DNA of 55,885 nt from a bacterium (GTDB lineage: Bacteria > UBA8248): positions 1 through 55,885 of the forward strand of contig JAJEJD010000001.1 of NCBI GenBank assembly GCA_022828125.1, read 5' to 3'. The notes below the pieces were generated by a model, which was not told the origin of the DNA, did not search any database, and worked only from the letters and a program-made list of their open reading frames with translations. A program made the translations under genes and the position numbers. Positions 24,837-33,698 of this stretch are shown here, one piece after another; the first letter of the stretch is position 1, and each line of letters opens with the position of its first letter.

Positions 24837-25826
24837 CTACATGAGTTCTTTCGGAATCTTTTTTCCGGCTTCTTTCCAGAACCGGACAGCCCCTTTGTGA
24901 AGCGGCGCGTTGATGAGCTTGAGGCCGTTTTTGAGCGAGAGTTCCTTCGCCACCTTGCCTGCTGCGGAGAGGATGTATTTGCGTCCTTTCTCGGAGTACA
25001 TGGCTTTCATGATGTTGTAGATCAGATCGGCGGAAACCTGGCTCCCCGCGATCATGACGGTGCCCGTGCCGAAGGTCGGGGTATCCACGTTCACGTTCGG
25101 GTAGACGCCCGCGGGAATCATGGTGGGTCCGAAGAAGGGAAATTTCTTGTAGAAGCCTGACTTGCGAGCCGGGGCGTCCATGTTGATGAAGCGGATTTTC
25201 ATCATGGTGGCCGTATCGCGGATCATGGCATTGCCGAGACCGGGATGCCAGTTGTAACCGGCGATCTTGCCGTTTCGCATGGCCTCGGGGCTTTTACGGC
25301 CCAGATACACGGGCTTGAACGTGCCCCAGATGCCCAGGTGCTTGAGGAGCGCTGTGAGGTTCTTCGCCGAGCCGGAACCCGGACCGCCCATCGAGATGGT
25401 CTTTCCCTTCAGGTCTTCGATGTTCTTGATGTCGCTGTTCGCCGGCACCAGCAGATGGCCCACTGAACCGAAAAGGTACGTCATGGTTCGCATATTCTTC
25501 TGGGGTTTCTTGAAATGCGCCTTGCCCCGGTAGCCCAAAAAGGAATCACTCGAGAACGTCAGGGCGATTTCCACGGAGCCCGAGTTGACCGCCCGCACGT
25601 TTTCCGAAGAGCCGGTGGAGGACTCGGAGGAAACCTGAACTCCCTTCAACTCTTTCGTCAGATAGACGGCGTATGCGCTGGTCCATCGGTTGTAGGCGCC
25701 GCGAATCTGGCCGCCTTTCATGGTGATGCGTTGCTGGGCTGAGGCGTCCGGCGGGACTGCACCGAAATGTGCGGCGAGCAGGATTGCGGCTGCGGTCAGA
25801 AATGATGCCCATCGTGTTCTGGTCAT
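24837..25826 (-). CDS. TAXI-family TRAP solute-binding protein
   Basis: 329 aa. Signal peptide: TRTRW start, hydrophobic core AAAILLAAHFGAV, cleavage after ASA near residue 30. The mature part has the TAXI-family layout: ITMKGGQIRGAYNRW near the start, VSSESSTGSSENVRAVNSGSVEIAL, and GKTISMGGPGSGSAKN. It captures a small carboxylate for the fused permease downstream. I take ATG 25826, preceded by AAAAGGAGAG; the frame is open to 25886 without a second site. The TAXI family has no membrane homologue confusion, so the class assignment is firm though the ligand is not. Confidence 0.92.
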   Translation of the reverse strand: MTRTRWASFLTAAAILLAAHFGAVPPDASAQQRITMKGGQIRGAYNRWTSAYAVYLTKELKGVQVSSESSTGSSENVRAVNSGSVEIALTFSSDSFLGYRGKAHFKKPQKNMRTMTYLFGSVGHLLVPANSDIKNIEDLKGKTISMGGPGSGSAKNLTALLKHLGIWGTFKPVYLGRKSPEAMRNGKIAGYNWHPGLGNAMIRDTATMMKIRFINMDAPARKSGFYKKFPFFGPTMIPAGVYPNVNVDTPTFGTGTVMIAGSQVSADLIYNIMKAMYSEKGRKYILSAAGKVAKELSLKNGLKLINAPLHKGAVRFWKEAGKKIPKELM

Positions 25827-25960
25827 GGTTTCGCTCTCCTTTTGAAGGATGAATGGGATGAAAACTCCTGTTGCCGAAAACAACACACACTCGAACGCCG
25901 GGCGCTCGAGAAACTAATATCAAGCCATAAGACACTTGTACGCAGGGCGCGCCTGCTAAA

Positions 25961-26002
25961 TTGACAGGGTTCTCATGAGTTCCTAAAGTCTCATCCTATA
26001 AT
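25961..26002 (+). promoter_or_regulatory. Promoter candidates for the TPP-enzyme gene
   Basis: A perfect TTGACA (25961-25966) is followed after 17 bases by TAAAGT (25984-25989, four of six matches). A perfect TATAAT (25997-26002) lies a little further on. They stand in the divergent gap between the TAXI gene and the TPP enzyme, 31-70 bases before its start. Confidence 0.5.
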
Positions 26003-26032
26003 CCACTACCTTATCTTACAAGGAGCCATATT

Positions 26033-27820
26033 TTGACCCGCATGAATGGTGGCCAGATCATCGTCGATTATCTCATTCAAGAGGATGTTCCCTACGTCTT
26101 CGGCCTGTGCGGCCACGGGAACATCAGCTTTCTGGACGCGCTCCATGAGCGCGCCGGCGAGATCAAGACGCTCTCGGTTCGCCACGAATCGCTCTCGGGC
26201 TTCATGGCGGACGTCTATTACCGGGTGGCGGGAAAACCGGTGGCGACGTTCACCTCCTGCGGGCCGGGCTCGGCGAACATGCCGATTTCGCTGGCCAACG
26301 CCTTTTTCGATTCCGTCCCCTTCCTGGCCGTGACGGGCAACATTCCCACCAACCAGTTCAACCGGGGCGCGTTCCAGGAGACCTACCGCCACTACCAGGC
26401 GGATTTTCCCTCCACCGTGCAGGCCTACTGCAAGCGGGTGTACCAGCCCACGCGGGCGGAGATGGTGTCGCAGTTCACGCGCCAGGCGTGGAAGACGATG
26501 ATGACGGGCAGGCGGGGTCCCGTCGTGCTCGACGTACCTTTCGACATCTTCAAGGAAGAGGCCGAAGTCGATATGCCGCAGGCTTCTGAGTGGAACGCGA
26601 ACATCTCCTGCCGCTGCGGGGCAGACCCCGAGGGCGTGAAAAAGGCTGTCGAAATGCTTTCCTCCGCCGAGCGGCCCGTAATTCTGGTGGGCCAGGGCGT
26701 GAAGTACGCGGGCGCCGCCGCGAAGATGGTGGCGCTCGCCGAGAAGCTGAAAATCCCCGTGGCTTGCTCCTCGAGCGGGATGGGCGCGGTCGACGCACAG
26801 CATCCCCTGGCCCTGGGTCTCATCGCCAGAAACGGGACCTACCCGGCGAACCACGCCGCGCGCCAGGCCGACGTTCTGCTCGCGCTCGGTGTGCGCTTCG
26901 ACGATCGCACCTCGAGCAGCTGGCTGCCCGGCTATTCGTTCAACATCCCGCCGACCAAACTGATTCACGTGGATATCGATCCCGAAGAGATCGCGCGCAA
27001 CTACCCCGTGGCTTTGGGCCTCATGGCAGACGTGGACGTCTTTCTCGATCAGGTGAATGAGGGGCTCGGCGCGGGGGATGACGTGGAAATCCCCGAGGCG
27101 CGGGAGGCGTGGCTTCGCCGGATTGACGGCTGGCGCAACGAGTGGGAGGAGTTCACGGCTCCCGGCTACCGGGAGGACACCGAGCCCATCCACCCCCAGC
27201 GGGCTGCGCATGAGATCGACAAGGCTCTGCCCGATGACGCCATCATCGTCAGCGACGTCGGCATCCACCACAACTGGCTGATTCAGTATTGCCGCCCCAC
27301 GGGGCCGCAATCGCTCATCGGCTCGATGGGCTTCGGCGCCATGGGCTTCGGCGTGGCGGGGGTGCTCGGGGCCAAGCTGGCCGCGCCGGAGAGGCCCTGC
27401 GTCTCGGTATGCGGCGACGGCGCTTTCGCCATGCACCTGAGCGCCATCACCACGGCGGTGGAATACGATATCCCAGCCGTCTGGGTCGTCTGGAACAATT
27501 ACGCCTTCGCCTCCATACGCGGACTTCAGCGCGGCTATCTGGGGGGCCGTGAACTCGCCACCGACTTTCAGGAGCACGCCTCCGCCGAGCCCTATAATCC
27601 CGATTTCGCCGCCATGGCGGAATCCGCCGGCATCACGGGCATCCGGGTGGACAAGGCGGCGGATCTAAGCGAGGCGGTGGATGCGGCGGTGAAGGCCGGG
27701 CGCCCCTATGTGATCGATGCGAACATCCAGGGAGAGGGGAACCCCGTGGGCGCGGGCGTCTGGGAGTTGCCCGGTTTGGGACACGGGGAGCCTGCAATCG
27801 GCTCGCGAACCGTTTTATAA
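26033..27820 (+). CDS. Thiamine-pyrophosphate-dependent enzyme, acetolactate-synthase-like
   Basis: 595 aa with the three-domain layout of the ALS/pyruvate oxidase/benzoylformate decarboxylase family. The TPP-activating Glu52 is in VRHESLSGFMADVYYR. The TPP-Mg motif begins CGDGAFAM and ends near WNNYAF, as the family requires. The central domain reads GVKYAGAAAKMVALAEKL. Start is TTG 26033, seven bases after AAGGAG; ATG 26042 is an alternative. It is probably catabolic, since no regulatory ilvN subunit or ilvC lies nearby. A second, only distantly similar TPP enzyme is encoded at 48746. The substrate is unknown. Confidence 0.92.
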   Translation: MTRMNGGQIIVDYLIQEDVPYVFGLCGHGNISFLDALHERAGEIKTLSVRHESLSGFMADVYYRVAGKPVATFTSCGPGSANMPISLANAFFDSVPFLAVTGNIPTNQFNRGAFQETYRHYQADFPSTVQAYCKRVYQPTRAEMVSQFTRQAWKTMMTGRRGPVVLDVPFDIFKEEAEVDMPQASEWNANISCRCGADPEGVKKAVEMLSSAERPVILVGQGVKYAGAAAKMVALAEKLKIPVACSSSGMGAVDAQHPLALGLIARNGTYPANHAARQADVLLALGVRFDDRTSSSWLPGYSFNIPPTKLIHVDIDPEEIARNYPVALGLMADVDVFLDQVNEGLGAGDDVEIPEAREAWLRRIDGWRNEWEEFTAPGYREDTEPIHPQRAAHEIDKALPDDAIIVSDVGIHHNWLIQYCRPTGPQSLIGSMGFGAMGFGVAGVLGAKLAAPERPCVSVCGDGAFAMHLSAITTAVEYDIPAVWVVWNNYAFASIRGLQRGYLGGRELATDFQEHASAEPYNPDFAAMAESAGITGIRVDKAADLSEAVDAAVKAGRPYVIDANIQGEGNPVGAGVWELPGLGHGEPAIGSRTVL

Positions 27821-27881
27821 CCGCGGTACATAGACGGAAAGACGAACTGCGGGCGTGGGCTCGCGAGAGGAGACGGATGAA

Positions 27882-28502
27882 ATGAGTGATGAAGCGAGGC
27901 TGCGCGCGGCGGCGGACAAGCTGGAGATGATGGAGGTCTCCATGTTCTCGCACGACTGCCGGGATTCGGGCGACTGGGATGGCCTGCTGGATTGTTTCCA
28001 CCCGGATGCGGACATCACCACCTCGTGGTTCATGGGCAACGCGCATGCGTTCATCACCGAATCGCGTGACATGATGCAGGGCCACCACCCCGACGACACC
28101 CAGAAACACATCGCGGGCAACGTGCGTGTCCGCGTAAGCGGCGAGCGCGGCGTCTGCGAGTATTACCTCACCCTCCACCAGAGGCGGACGATGGACGGGT
28201 ATGATTTCGACTTCTCGACCTGGAGCAGCGTGGTGGATCTGTTCGAGCGCAGGGACGGGCGGTGGCGCGTCATCAAGCGCACGATGATTTACGAGAAAGA
28301 CAGGATGGACCCCCACAAGCCGGGCGAGGTGCCGGCGTCCTACTTCGAGGCGATGGACCTGACGCCTTATCCTAAGGCGCTTCGCTACCATTGCTGGCGC
28401 AACGAGAAATTCAGCGGCAGCCCGCCGTCTGCGAATCTGGTGATGGAAGGAACCGAAAAGTCGCGGGCGATCCGGGAAGAAGCGCGCCAGTGGGTGCCAT
28501 GA
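27882..28502 (+). CDS. SnoaL-like (NTF2-fold) protein
   Basis: 206 aa. The pattern LRAAADKLEMMEVSMFSHDCRDSGDWDGLLDCFHPDADI, then GRWRVIKRTMIYEKDRMDP, is that of SnoaL-like polyketide cyclase/dehydratase-type NTF2 domains (SnoaL_4 group), often found beside aromatic or ring-opening catabolic genes. The ~60-residue C-terminal tail beyond the usual domain has no motif I know. ATG 27882 lies about nine bases after AGAGGAG. It starts 62 bases after the TPP enzyme and may share its transcript. Enzymatic activity cannot be claimed; the family also includes binding proteins. Confidence 0.8.
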   Translation: MSDEARLRAAADKLEMMEVSMFSHDCRDSGDWDGLLDCFHPDADITTSWFMGNAHAFITESRDMMQGHHPDDTQKHIAGNVRVRVSGERGVCEYYLTLHQRRTMDGYDFDFSTWSSVVDLFERRDGRWRVIKRTMIYEKDRMDPHKPGEVPASYFEAMDLTPYPKALRYHCWRNEKFSGSPPSANLVMEGTEKSRAIREEARQWVP

Positions 28503-28587
28503 GCGAAGCGAAATTTTCTTGATGATGGGATGGGCGTCGGGTATATATTTCCGAAACCCGAAATGACAATGCCGGAAAGGAGAACGA

Positions 28588-29763
28588 ATGAATTTCAAAG
28601 TTTATGGGCCGTATGACATTGGGGTCGATGAAGGCTATTCCAATTGGATCGATAAAAAAGACACGGATAGTTTGTGGGAAAAAATCCGCCGGAATGGTGT
28701 CAAGGATGAATATGATTTGCCGGATGCTTGCGGCGTTTATATCTTTGCGATGAACGGCGGAGAAGGAAAGAAAGGAACGGCTGGAAAGACGTTGCCATGG
28801 TATGTAGGAAAAGCTGAAAGGCAGAGTTTTAATAAAGAATGTTTTACCTTTAAGAATCTATACTACTTCAACAGTGTTTTGATCAACGAATATAGAGGCT
28901 ACGGAGTTCCAGTTTTGTTTTTGTTGGCACGGGTTGGGGAGAATGGCAAGCCTTCTCCCCCAGCGAAAGATGAACAATACCTGGGAGTGAGATTAGTCGA
29001 AGAAATGTTTATTCAAATGGCGCTTTCGGCAAACAGTGATCTTTTGAATAAAGCCATGACGAAAATGATCAAGGAAACTTCCATACAAGGTTTGTTGAAT
29101 ACGAGAAAATATAAATCGGAGAGCGTAGACAAACTCAAAGGCGTATTCGGAATAAAGCATGAACCCGCCGAGGTAACTGGATACGGAGCAGTGAAAATTA
29201 GGTACGATGTCCATGGTCCGCATGACGTTCCGATGAAAAATCCCAACAAGGTCAAAGTAAGGACTATCGGTGCCGAACAAGTCGAAGAGATGTGGAGTAA
29301 TGTTCTGAGGAAGGAGCAAAAGTCGTTGAGCACCACTTGTGGCGTATATGTGATCGGAATGCGGAATAAAAGCAACACGACCCCTTGGTATGTCGGTACG
29401 GCTCATCATAGGAGTTTTGAAGAAATATGTTTCAAGTCGGATATTGAAAAATTGAAGAAGATTATCAATAGTGGAAAAGGAACACCGGTTATCTACTTTC
29501 TGCCGCGATGGGCAAGAAAGAAGGGAGATTTTGAACCGGCGAAACCGATGAAAAATAAACCGGCCGACATGGATTACGTCAAGAGGTTTTTGCTTGAGTA
29601 TGGCGTTCAAGCCAACGATGATATTTTGTTCGAGGATTCACCCGAAACGGAAATTTTACGGGATCTGTATGTGGAAGGTTTTGTGAAATCCAAGGCGGTG
29701 AAATCCAAGACGGGAAAACCGTCCAAGGCAGTGAGTGAATTGAAGTTGCGCCTTGGGCTATAG
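28588..29763 (+). CDS. Protein with tandem GIY-YIG-like domains
   Basis: 391 aa built of two repeats of about 195 residues. Repeat 1: VYGPYD (5-10), CGVYIF (48-53), PWYVGKA (70-76). Repeat 2: VHGPHD (208-213), CGVYVI (251-256), PWYVGTA (266-272). GVY...YVG matches the GIY-YIG nuclease core. The candidate metal-binding Glu (E138/E139 in LVEEMFIQMAL) is replaced by Lys-Arg (332-333) in repeat 2, so only repeat 1 may be catalytic. The gene is clearly more AT-rich than its neighbours and uses many AAA/GAA codons, suggesting recent acquisition. GGAGAACGA precedes the ATG. Nuclease activity is inference. Confidence 0.7.
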   Translation: MNFKVYGPYDIGVDEGYSNWIDKKDTDSLWEKIRRNGVKDEYDLPDACGVYIFAMNGGEGKKGTAGKTLPWYVGKAERQSFNKECFTFKNLYYFNSVLINEYRGYGVPVLFLLARVGENGKPSPPAKDEQYLGVRLVEEMFIQMALSANSDLLNKAMTKMIKETSIQGLLNTRKYKSESVDKLKGVFGIKHEPAEVTGYGAVKIRYDVHGPHDVPMKNPNKVKVRTIGAEQVEEMWSNVLRKEQKSLSTTCGVYVIGMRNKSNTTPWYVGTAHHRSFEEICFKSDIEKLKKIINSGKGTPVIYFLPRWARKKGDFEPAKPMKNKPADMDYVKRFLLEYGVQANDDILFEDSPETEILRDLYVEGFVKSKAVKSKTGKPSKAVSELKLRLGL

Positions 29764-29785
29764 CGACGTCAACTGTTTCTCCCCA

Positions 29786-30940
29786 TCACATCAACTCCAG
29801 ATAAATCCGCTTCATATCCTCAGCATCTGCGGGTACGGGGTTCGTCGCCACCGTGGTGCTGGCGGCCGCCTCGTGCGCCATGCGATCGAGATACTCCCTC
29901 TCTGCGCCGAAGGCCGCGAGCGATTCCGGTATGTCGATGTCGTCCGCCAGGGCGCGGACGCGCTCGACCGCAAGTTCCGCGTCCTGCCTATCGTCCGATT
30001 CTTCGTCGGGGTTCGCGAGAAGCGGGGCCAGCCGGGCGTAGGTCTCGCGCATGGCGGGCAGGTTGAAGCGCATCACGGGGGCCAGGAGTATTCCGTTGGT
30101 GGTGCCGTGGTGTCCGCCGAAGAAGTTGAAGACCGGGTGCGTGAGTCCGTGCACGATGCCGAGTCCGGTGTTCGTGAAAGAAGCGCCCGCGAGGCAGGCC
30201 GCGAGCGCCAGGGGGTCGGCGGCGTCGGGGTCCGCTGGATCGGCGACGAAGCGCCGCGCGTTCTGTCCGATCAGGCCGATTGCCTGGAAGCAGAGCGCCT
30301 GCGACCAGGGGTTCGCGCGTGGGGAGCCGAGCGATTCCACCGCGTGGGTCAGGGCGTCCATGAGCGCGCCCGCGGCGAAGAATTTTGGCAGCGTGGCGAG
30401 GAGGGAGGAATCCACCACCGCCACGTCGGCGTATAGCGCATCTGAGTGGATGCTCGATTTGGTGCCGCGCTCGATGTCGGTGATGATGGAGGCGCGCGTC
30501 ACCTCGCTGCCCGTGCCCGCCGTGGTCGGGGCCGTGATGAAGGGCGGAATGGATTTTTCCACCATGTCCGCGCCGTAGTAATCGCTAATCTTCCCGCCGT
30601 TCGCGAGGAGCGCCCCCATCGCCTTGGCGGTGTCGATGGCGCTGCCCCCGCCCACGGCGATGATTCCGGAACATTCGTTCGCCTCATAAAACGCCTGCGC
30701 GCGCGTGATGCTCGGGTCCGAAGGGTTGGGCTCCACGTCTTCATACAGGTGGTATGGGACGCCCGCCGCATCAAGGCCCTCCGTGACGGAGTCCAGCACG
30801 CCGGCCGCAGAAAGCCCCGGGTCCGCGAGCAGCATGGGGCGCGTCATGTTCAGATGCTTCGCTTCGGCGCCGATGGAAGCGGCCTCGCCTCTGCCGAAGC
30901 GCACGCGCGGCACGGCGGACATGCGGAAAGGATCGATCAT
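29786..30940 (-). CDS. Iron-containing alcohol dehydrogenase
   Basis: 384 aa, group III (Fe-ADH) family. The NAD(P)-binding GGGSAIDTAKA lies near residues 96-106. Metal ligands fit ALMDALTHAVES and GLGIVHGLTHPVFNFFGGHHGTTNG (the repeated His residues). The EPNPSDPSI phrase before it is typical. It would reduce an aldehyde or ketone or oxidise an alcohol or hydroxy acid; maleylacetate reductases belong to the same fold, which is notable given ring-cleavage genes in this window. GGGGGAG precedes the ATG. It is the last gene of a minus-strand run starting at 34733. Confidence 0.93.
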   Translation of the reverse strand: MIDPFRMSAVPRVRFGRGEAASIGAEAKHLNMTRPMLLADPGLSAAGVLDSVTEGLDAAGVPYHLYEDVEPNPSDPSITRAQAFYEANECSGIIAVGGGSAIDTAKAMGALLANGGKISDYYGADMVEKSIPPFITAPTTAGTGSEVTRASIITDIERGTKSSIHSDALYADVAVVDSSLLATLPKFFAAGALMDALTHAVESLGSPRANPWSQALCFQAIGLIGQNARRFVADPADPDAADPLALAACLAGASFTNTGLGIVHGLTHPVFNFFGGHHGTTNGILLAPVMRFNLPAMRETYARLAPLLANPDEESDDRQDAELAVERVRALADDIDIPESLAAFGAEREYLDRMAHEAAASTTVATNPVPADAEDMKRIYLELM

Positions 30941-30986
30941 GGCTGTTTTCTCCCCCAGGAAATTTTATTCGGGCCGGCTCTGCGAA

Positions 30987-31352
30987 TCATTCTTCAACCG
31001 CTTTGCTAGCGAGCGCTTCTCGCGGCGGCCAGTCTTCGGATCTGTTCTTGAAAGAAAGATAGACGAGAACGTCTCGACCAGGGTTTTTGAGTTCATGCTC
31101 CACGCCCAGGGGGATATGGACCACCTCGCCTGCGCCCAGGGTCTTCTCCTCCTCGCCGACGCGGAACCGGCCGACGCCCTCCAGGATGTGGATGATTTGC
31201 TCGCAGCCGTGGCTGTGCGGGCGGGTCGCCTTACCGGGCGGCTGCTCCTGGCGCGTCAGGGTGGTGAACGCGCCGAGAACCATGCTGCCCTTCGAATCCG
31301 TGGTGGAGACGATGCTGCGCTTATTCATGTCGTCCCAGCGGTAGAAGGGCAT
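30987..31352 (-). CDS. Small cupin protein
   Basis: 121 aa, single cupin domain. Motif 1 is RPHSHGCEQIIHILEGVGRF and motif 2 LGAGEVVHIPLGVEHEL, both with the metal-binding His/Glu set. Such proteins are often metal-dependent isomerases, dioxygenases or sensors; the function here is unknown. I start at ATG 31352 (MPFYRWDD), nine bases after GAGG; the ATG at 31361 lies directly against it. Its stop is 46 bases before the Fe-ADH gene and 31 bases separate it from the reductase gene upstream, so an operon is likely. Confidence 0.8.
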   Translation of the reverse strand: MPFYRWDDMNKRSIVSTTDSKGSMVLGAFTTLTRQEQPPGKATRPHSHGCEQIIHILEGVGRFRVGEEEKTLGAGEVVHIPLGVEHELKNPGRDVLVYLSFKNRSEDWPPREALASKAVEE

Positions 31353-31383
31353 GGCGCGCATCCTCTTATTTCAGGCGACAGAC

Positions 31384-32421
31384 CTAGACCAGTTCGGCGA
31401 TTTTCGCCTGGAGAAGCTCGTAGTTCGGGCGGCCCATCTCGATTTCGCCGTCGTCTATCATCCGCGCGATCTCTGTCACCGCGTCGTTGTAGGGGGTGGG
31501 GATGCCGAGTTCCCTGGCCCTGCGCGAGACGAGGCCGTTGATGTATTCCATCTCGCTCTTCCGGCCCTTGATGTGGTCCTGAATCGGGGCGGTGCGCGAA
31601 CGGGGCCCCACGTGTTCGAGCAGCGTCTTCATGGCCGTGACGAGCACTTGATCGTCAGAACCCGCGAAATCATCCGAAGAGAGGCCGAACACGGGTTCCA
31701 CCCCGTAGCCCAGGGCTTCGCCCACCGCCATCGCCTCTTTTCCGAGCCCGACAGAAAGCTCGATGACGCCCGGCAGCTTCTTCGTCTCGGCGTTCTTGAG
31801 CCCCAGCAGGCCGAAGGGCCCCATCGTCATGCAGTTGGCGATGAGCTTCGTCCACTTGGTGCCCTCGATGTTGGGAGTGACTTCGGTGACGGCGACGTGA
31901 GCGAAGATGTCGCGAACCTCCTCCGCGCGCGGGGTGACCGAACCGTCCAGCTCCCCCACCGCGAACCAGGTGCCCTTGCGGGGCGTGTTCCGCTGGATGA
32001 TGCCGGGCGTGAAAATCTCCGCCGACAGTTCCACGCAGCAGCCCACCACGCGCTCGCGCCCGATGATAGAGGCGATCATGTCGTTGTTCATGCTGTTCTG
32101 CGCCCCGACGAATATGCCGTCGCTCTTCAGGTAAGGCTTGATGAGTTCGCACATCCAGCGGGTGTCGTAGGATTTGACGATGAGCAGGACGATGTCGAAG
32201 GTCGTCCGGAGCGAGGCCAGCTCGCACAGATGGTGCGCGCGCAATGGCGGCGTTTTGAGGTCCAGGTCCGGCATCTGGACGTGGAGGCCCTTCTCACGCA
32301 TCACCTCCACGTGCTCGGGCCATTGGTCGATGACGGTGACGTCGAGGCCGGCGTCGGTCAGGTCGGCGGACACGCTGCCGCCGATGGCGCCTGCGCCCAG
32401 GACGGCGATCTTCTTGTTCAT
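31384..32421 (-). CDS. Ketopantoate reductase family (PanE/ApbA) NAD(P)-dependent dehydrogenase
   Basis: 345 aa. The N-terminal Rossmann motif GAGAIGG is at residues 9-15, and the family signature EGTKWTKLIANC carries the catalytic-type Lys followed by N. The C-terminal helical domain contains KGRKSEMEYINGLV, another family signature. It is some 40 residues longer than biosynthetic PanE. No panB or panC lies nearby, so I infer a reductase for another 2-oxo acid in this catabolic cluster. The family is well known to include such promiscuous members. Confidence 0.88.
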   Translation of the reverse strand: MNKKIAVLGAGAIGGSVSADLTDAGLDVTVIDQWPEHVEVMREKGLHVQMPDLDLKTPPLRAHHLCELASLRTTFDIVLLIVKSYDTRWMCELIKPYLKSDGIFVGAQNSMNNDMIASIIGRERVVGCCVELSAEIFTPGIIQRNTPRKGTWFAVGELDGSVTPRAEEVRDIFAHVAVTEVTPNIEGTKWTKLIANCMTMGPFGLLGLKNAETKKLPGVIELSVGLGKEAMAVGEALGYGVEPVFGLSSDDFAGSDDQVLVTAMKTLLEHVGPRSRTAPIQDHIKGRKSEMEYINGLVSRRARELGIPTPYNDAVTEIARMIDDGEIEMGRPNYELLQAKIAELV

Positions 32422-32492
32422 GCGGCACCTTGCCTTTCGGGGCTTTCGCCCTCAAGAGAATGAGAATGACGATGCAAAATGGCGTTGCCTGG

Positions 32493-33668
32493 TTATAGAT
32501 ACTTCATGGCGCGGATCCGCTGCGCCTGGTTGGTGCCGGCCGAGTGGAGGAAGCTGATGACGTCGCGCAGGTATTTCTCCATCGGCGCTTCCGTCATGTA
32601 GCCTGTCCCGCCCCAGACCTCAAGCGCGCGCGTGGCGATGCGGAAACCGGCTTCTGAAGTGTAGGCCTTGGCCATGTAGCCGAGCTTGGGATCGTAGTTA
32701 TCGCGCATCGCCCGCCAGGCGGCGTAATGGAGCATCTGCCGCGAAGCCTCGTACTCGACGAAGCAATCCGCCAGCATGAACCCCACGCCCTGGTGCTCGA
32801 TGATGGGTTTTCCGCCCTGGATTCTCGTCTTGGCGAATTCGAGCGCGTCCTCATAGGCGGCGCGGGCGGGCCCCAAGTTCGTGGCGGCGGATTCGATGAC
32901 CGAGCCTCGCGAAAACGGGCCCGAGCGGGCCGCCACGCCCCCGCCGACCGCCGTGACGCGGTAATCGTCCGGGACGCGGCAGTTCTCGAAAATGAGTTCC
33001 GCATTCTGGGAGAGCTGCTGGCCCATCTTCTCGTGGATCTTGCCGATGGAAAAGCCTTCCATATCGGGCGTCACCATGAAGTAGGTGACGCCCTGCGATA
33101 CGCCGACGGTGGGGTCCGTGCGGCAGACGAGCACGTAGAGCTTGGCGATGCCGCCGTTGCTGATGTAGTGCTTCTTGCCGTTGATGATCCAGTCCTCCCC
33201 GTCCCGCACCGCGCTCGTGCGGACGCCGAGTTCCGGGCCTTCTTCGGGGATGAAGTTCTCGGAACCCACTTCGGGCTCCGTCATCCCGACGGCGAGGTGG
33301 AAGTGGTGATCCTCTAAGAACGCGGGCAGGAACTTTGCGCGCTGCGCCTCGTTCCAGACGATGTCGAGGAAATGGATGATCTTCCAGGTCTGATCGAAGG
33401 TGACGGCCACGCCCAGATCCCCCCAGCCGATCTCCTCGCCCACGATGCAAAGCGTCAGTATGTCGGCCCCTCCGCCGCCTATCTCCTCGGGGATGGAAAG
33501 CGTCCTCAAGCCGAGCCTGCTCCCGGTCTCGAGAATATCCCAGGGGAACCGCTCTGCGGGGTCAGTGATCCGCTCGCGCTCGCGCACGTATGGTTTCAGC
33601 TCATTTTTGGCGTAGTCGTGCGCCAGTTTCTGCAGTTCCAGCTGTCTTTCGGTGAGGGTGAAATCCAT
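32493..33668 (-). CDS. Acyl-CoA-dehydrogenase-like flavoprotein (1 of 3)
   Basis: 391 aa with the complete ACAD fold: N-terminal helices, VGMTEPEVGSE (flavin/substrate loop), KKHYISNGGIAKLYVLVCRT, and the C-terminal EVWGGTGYMTEAPMEKYLRD. Where medium-chain-type enzymes have the catalytic Glu (YEGT), this one has SAGT. By hand alignment the alternative position used by isovaleryl-CoA dehydrogenase is Ser rather than Glu. It may therefore not be a simple dehydrogenase. Two paralogues follow upstream (37764 and 39971). It lies 72 bases upstream of the ketopantoate-reductase-like gene and 30 bases after the MDR gene, suggesting one transcript. Confidence 0.9.
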   Translation of the reverse strand: MDFTLTERQLELQKLAHDYAKNELKPYVRERERITDPAERFPWDILETGSRLGLRTLSIPEEIGGGGADILTLCIVGEEIGWGDLGVAVTFDQTWKIIHFLDIVWNEAQRAKFLPAFLEDHHFHLAVGMTEPEVGSENFIPEEGPELGVRTSAVRDGEDWIINGKKHYISNGGIAKLYVLVCRTDPTVGVSQGVTYFMVTPDMEGFSIGKIHEKMGQQLSQNAELIFENCRVPDDYRVTAVGGGVAARSGPFSRGSVIESAATNLGPARAAYEDALEFAKTRIQGGKPIIEHQGVGFMLADCFVEYEASRQMLHYAAWRAMRDNYDPKLGYMAKAYTSEAGFRIATRALEVWGGTGYMTEAPMEKYLRDVISFLHSAGTNQAQRIRAMKYL

Positions 33669-33698
33669 TGCTCGCCTTTAAGGTTAAAGTGAAACGGC

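Noticed and set aside
30987-31352. Longer start of the small cupin at 31361
   Set aside because: GAGG lies directly against that ATG with no spacer, so ribosome binding there is unlikely; 31352 has normal spacing.
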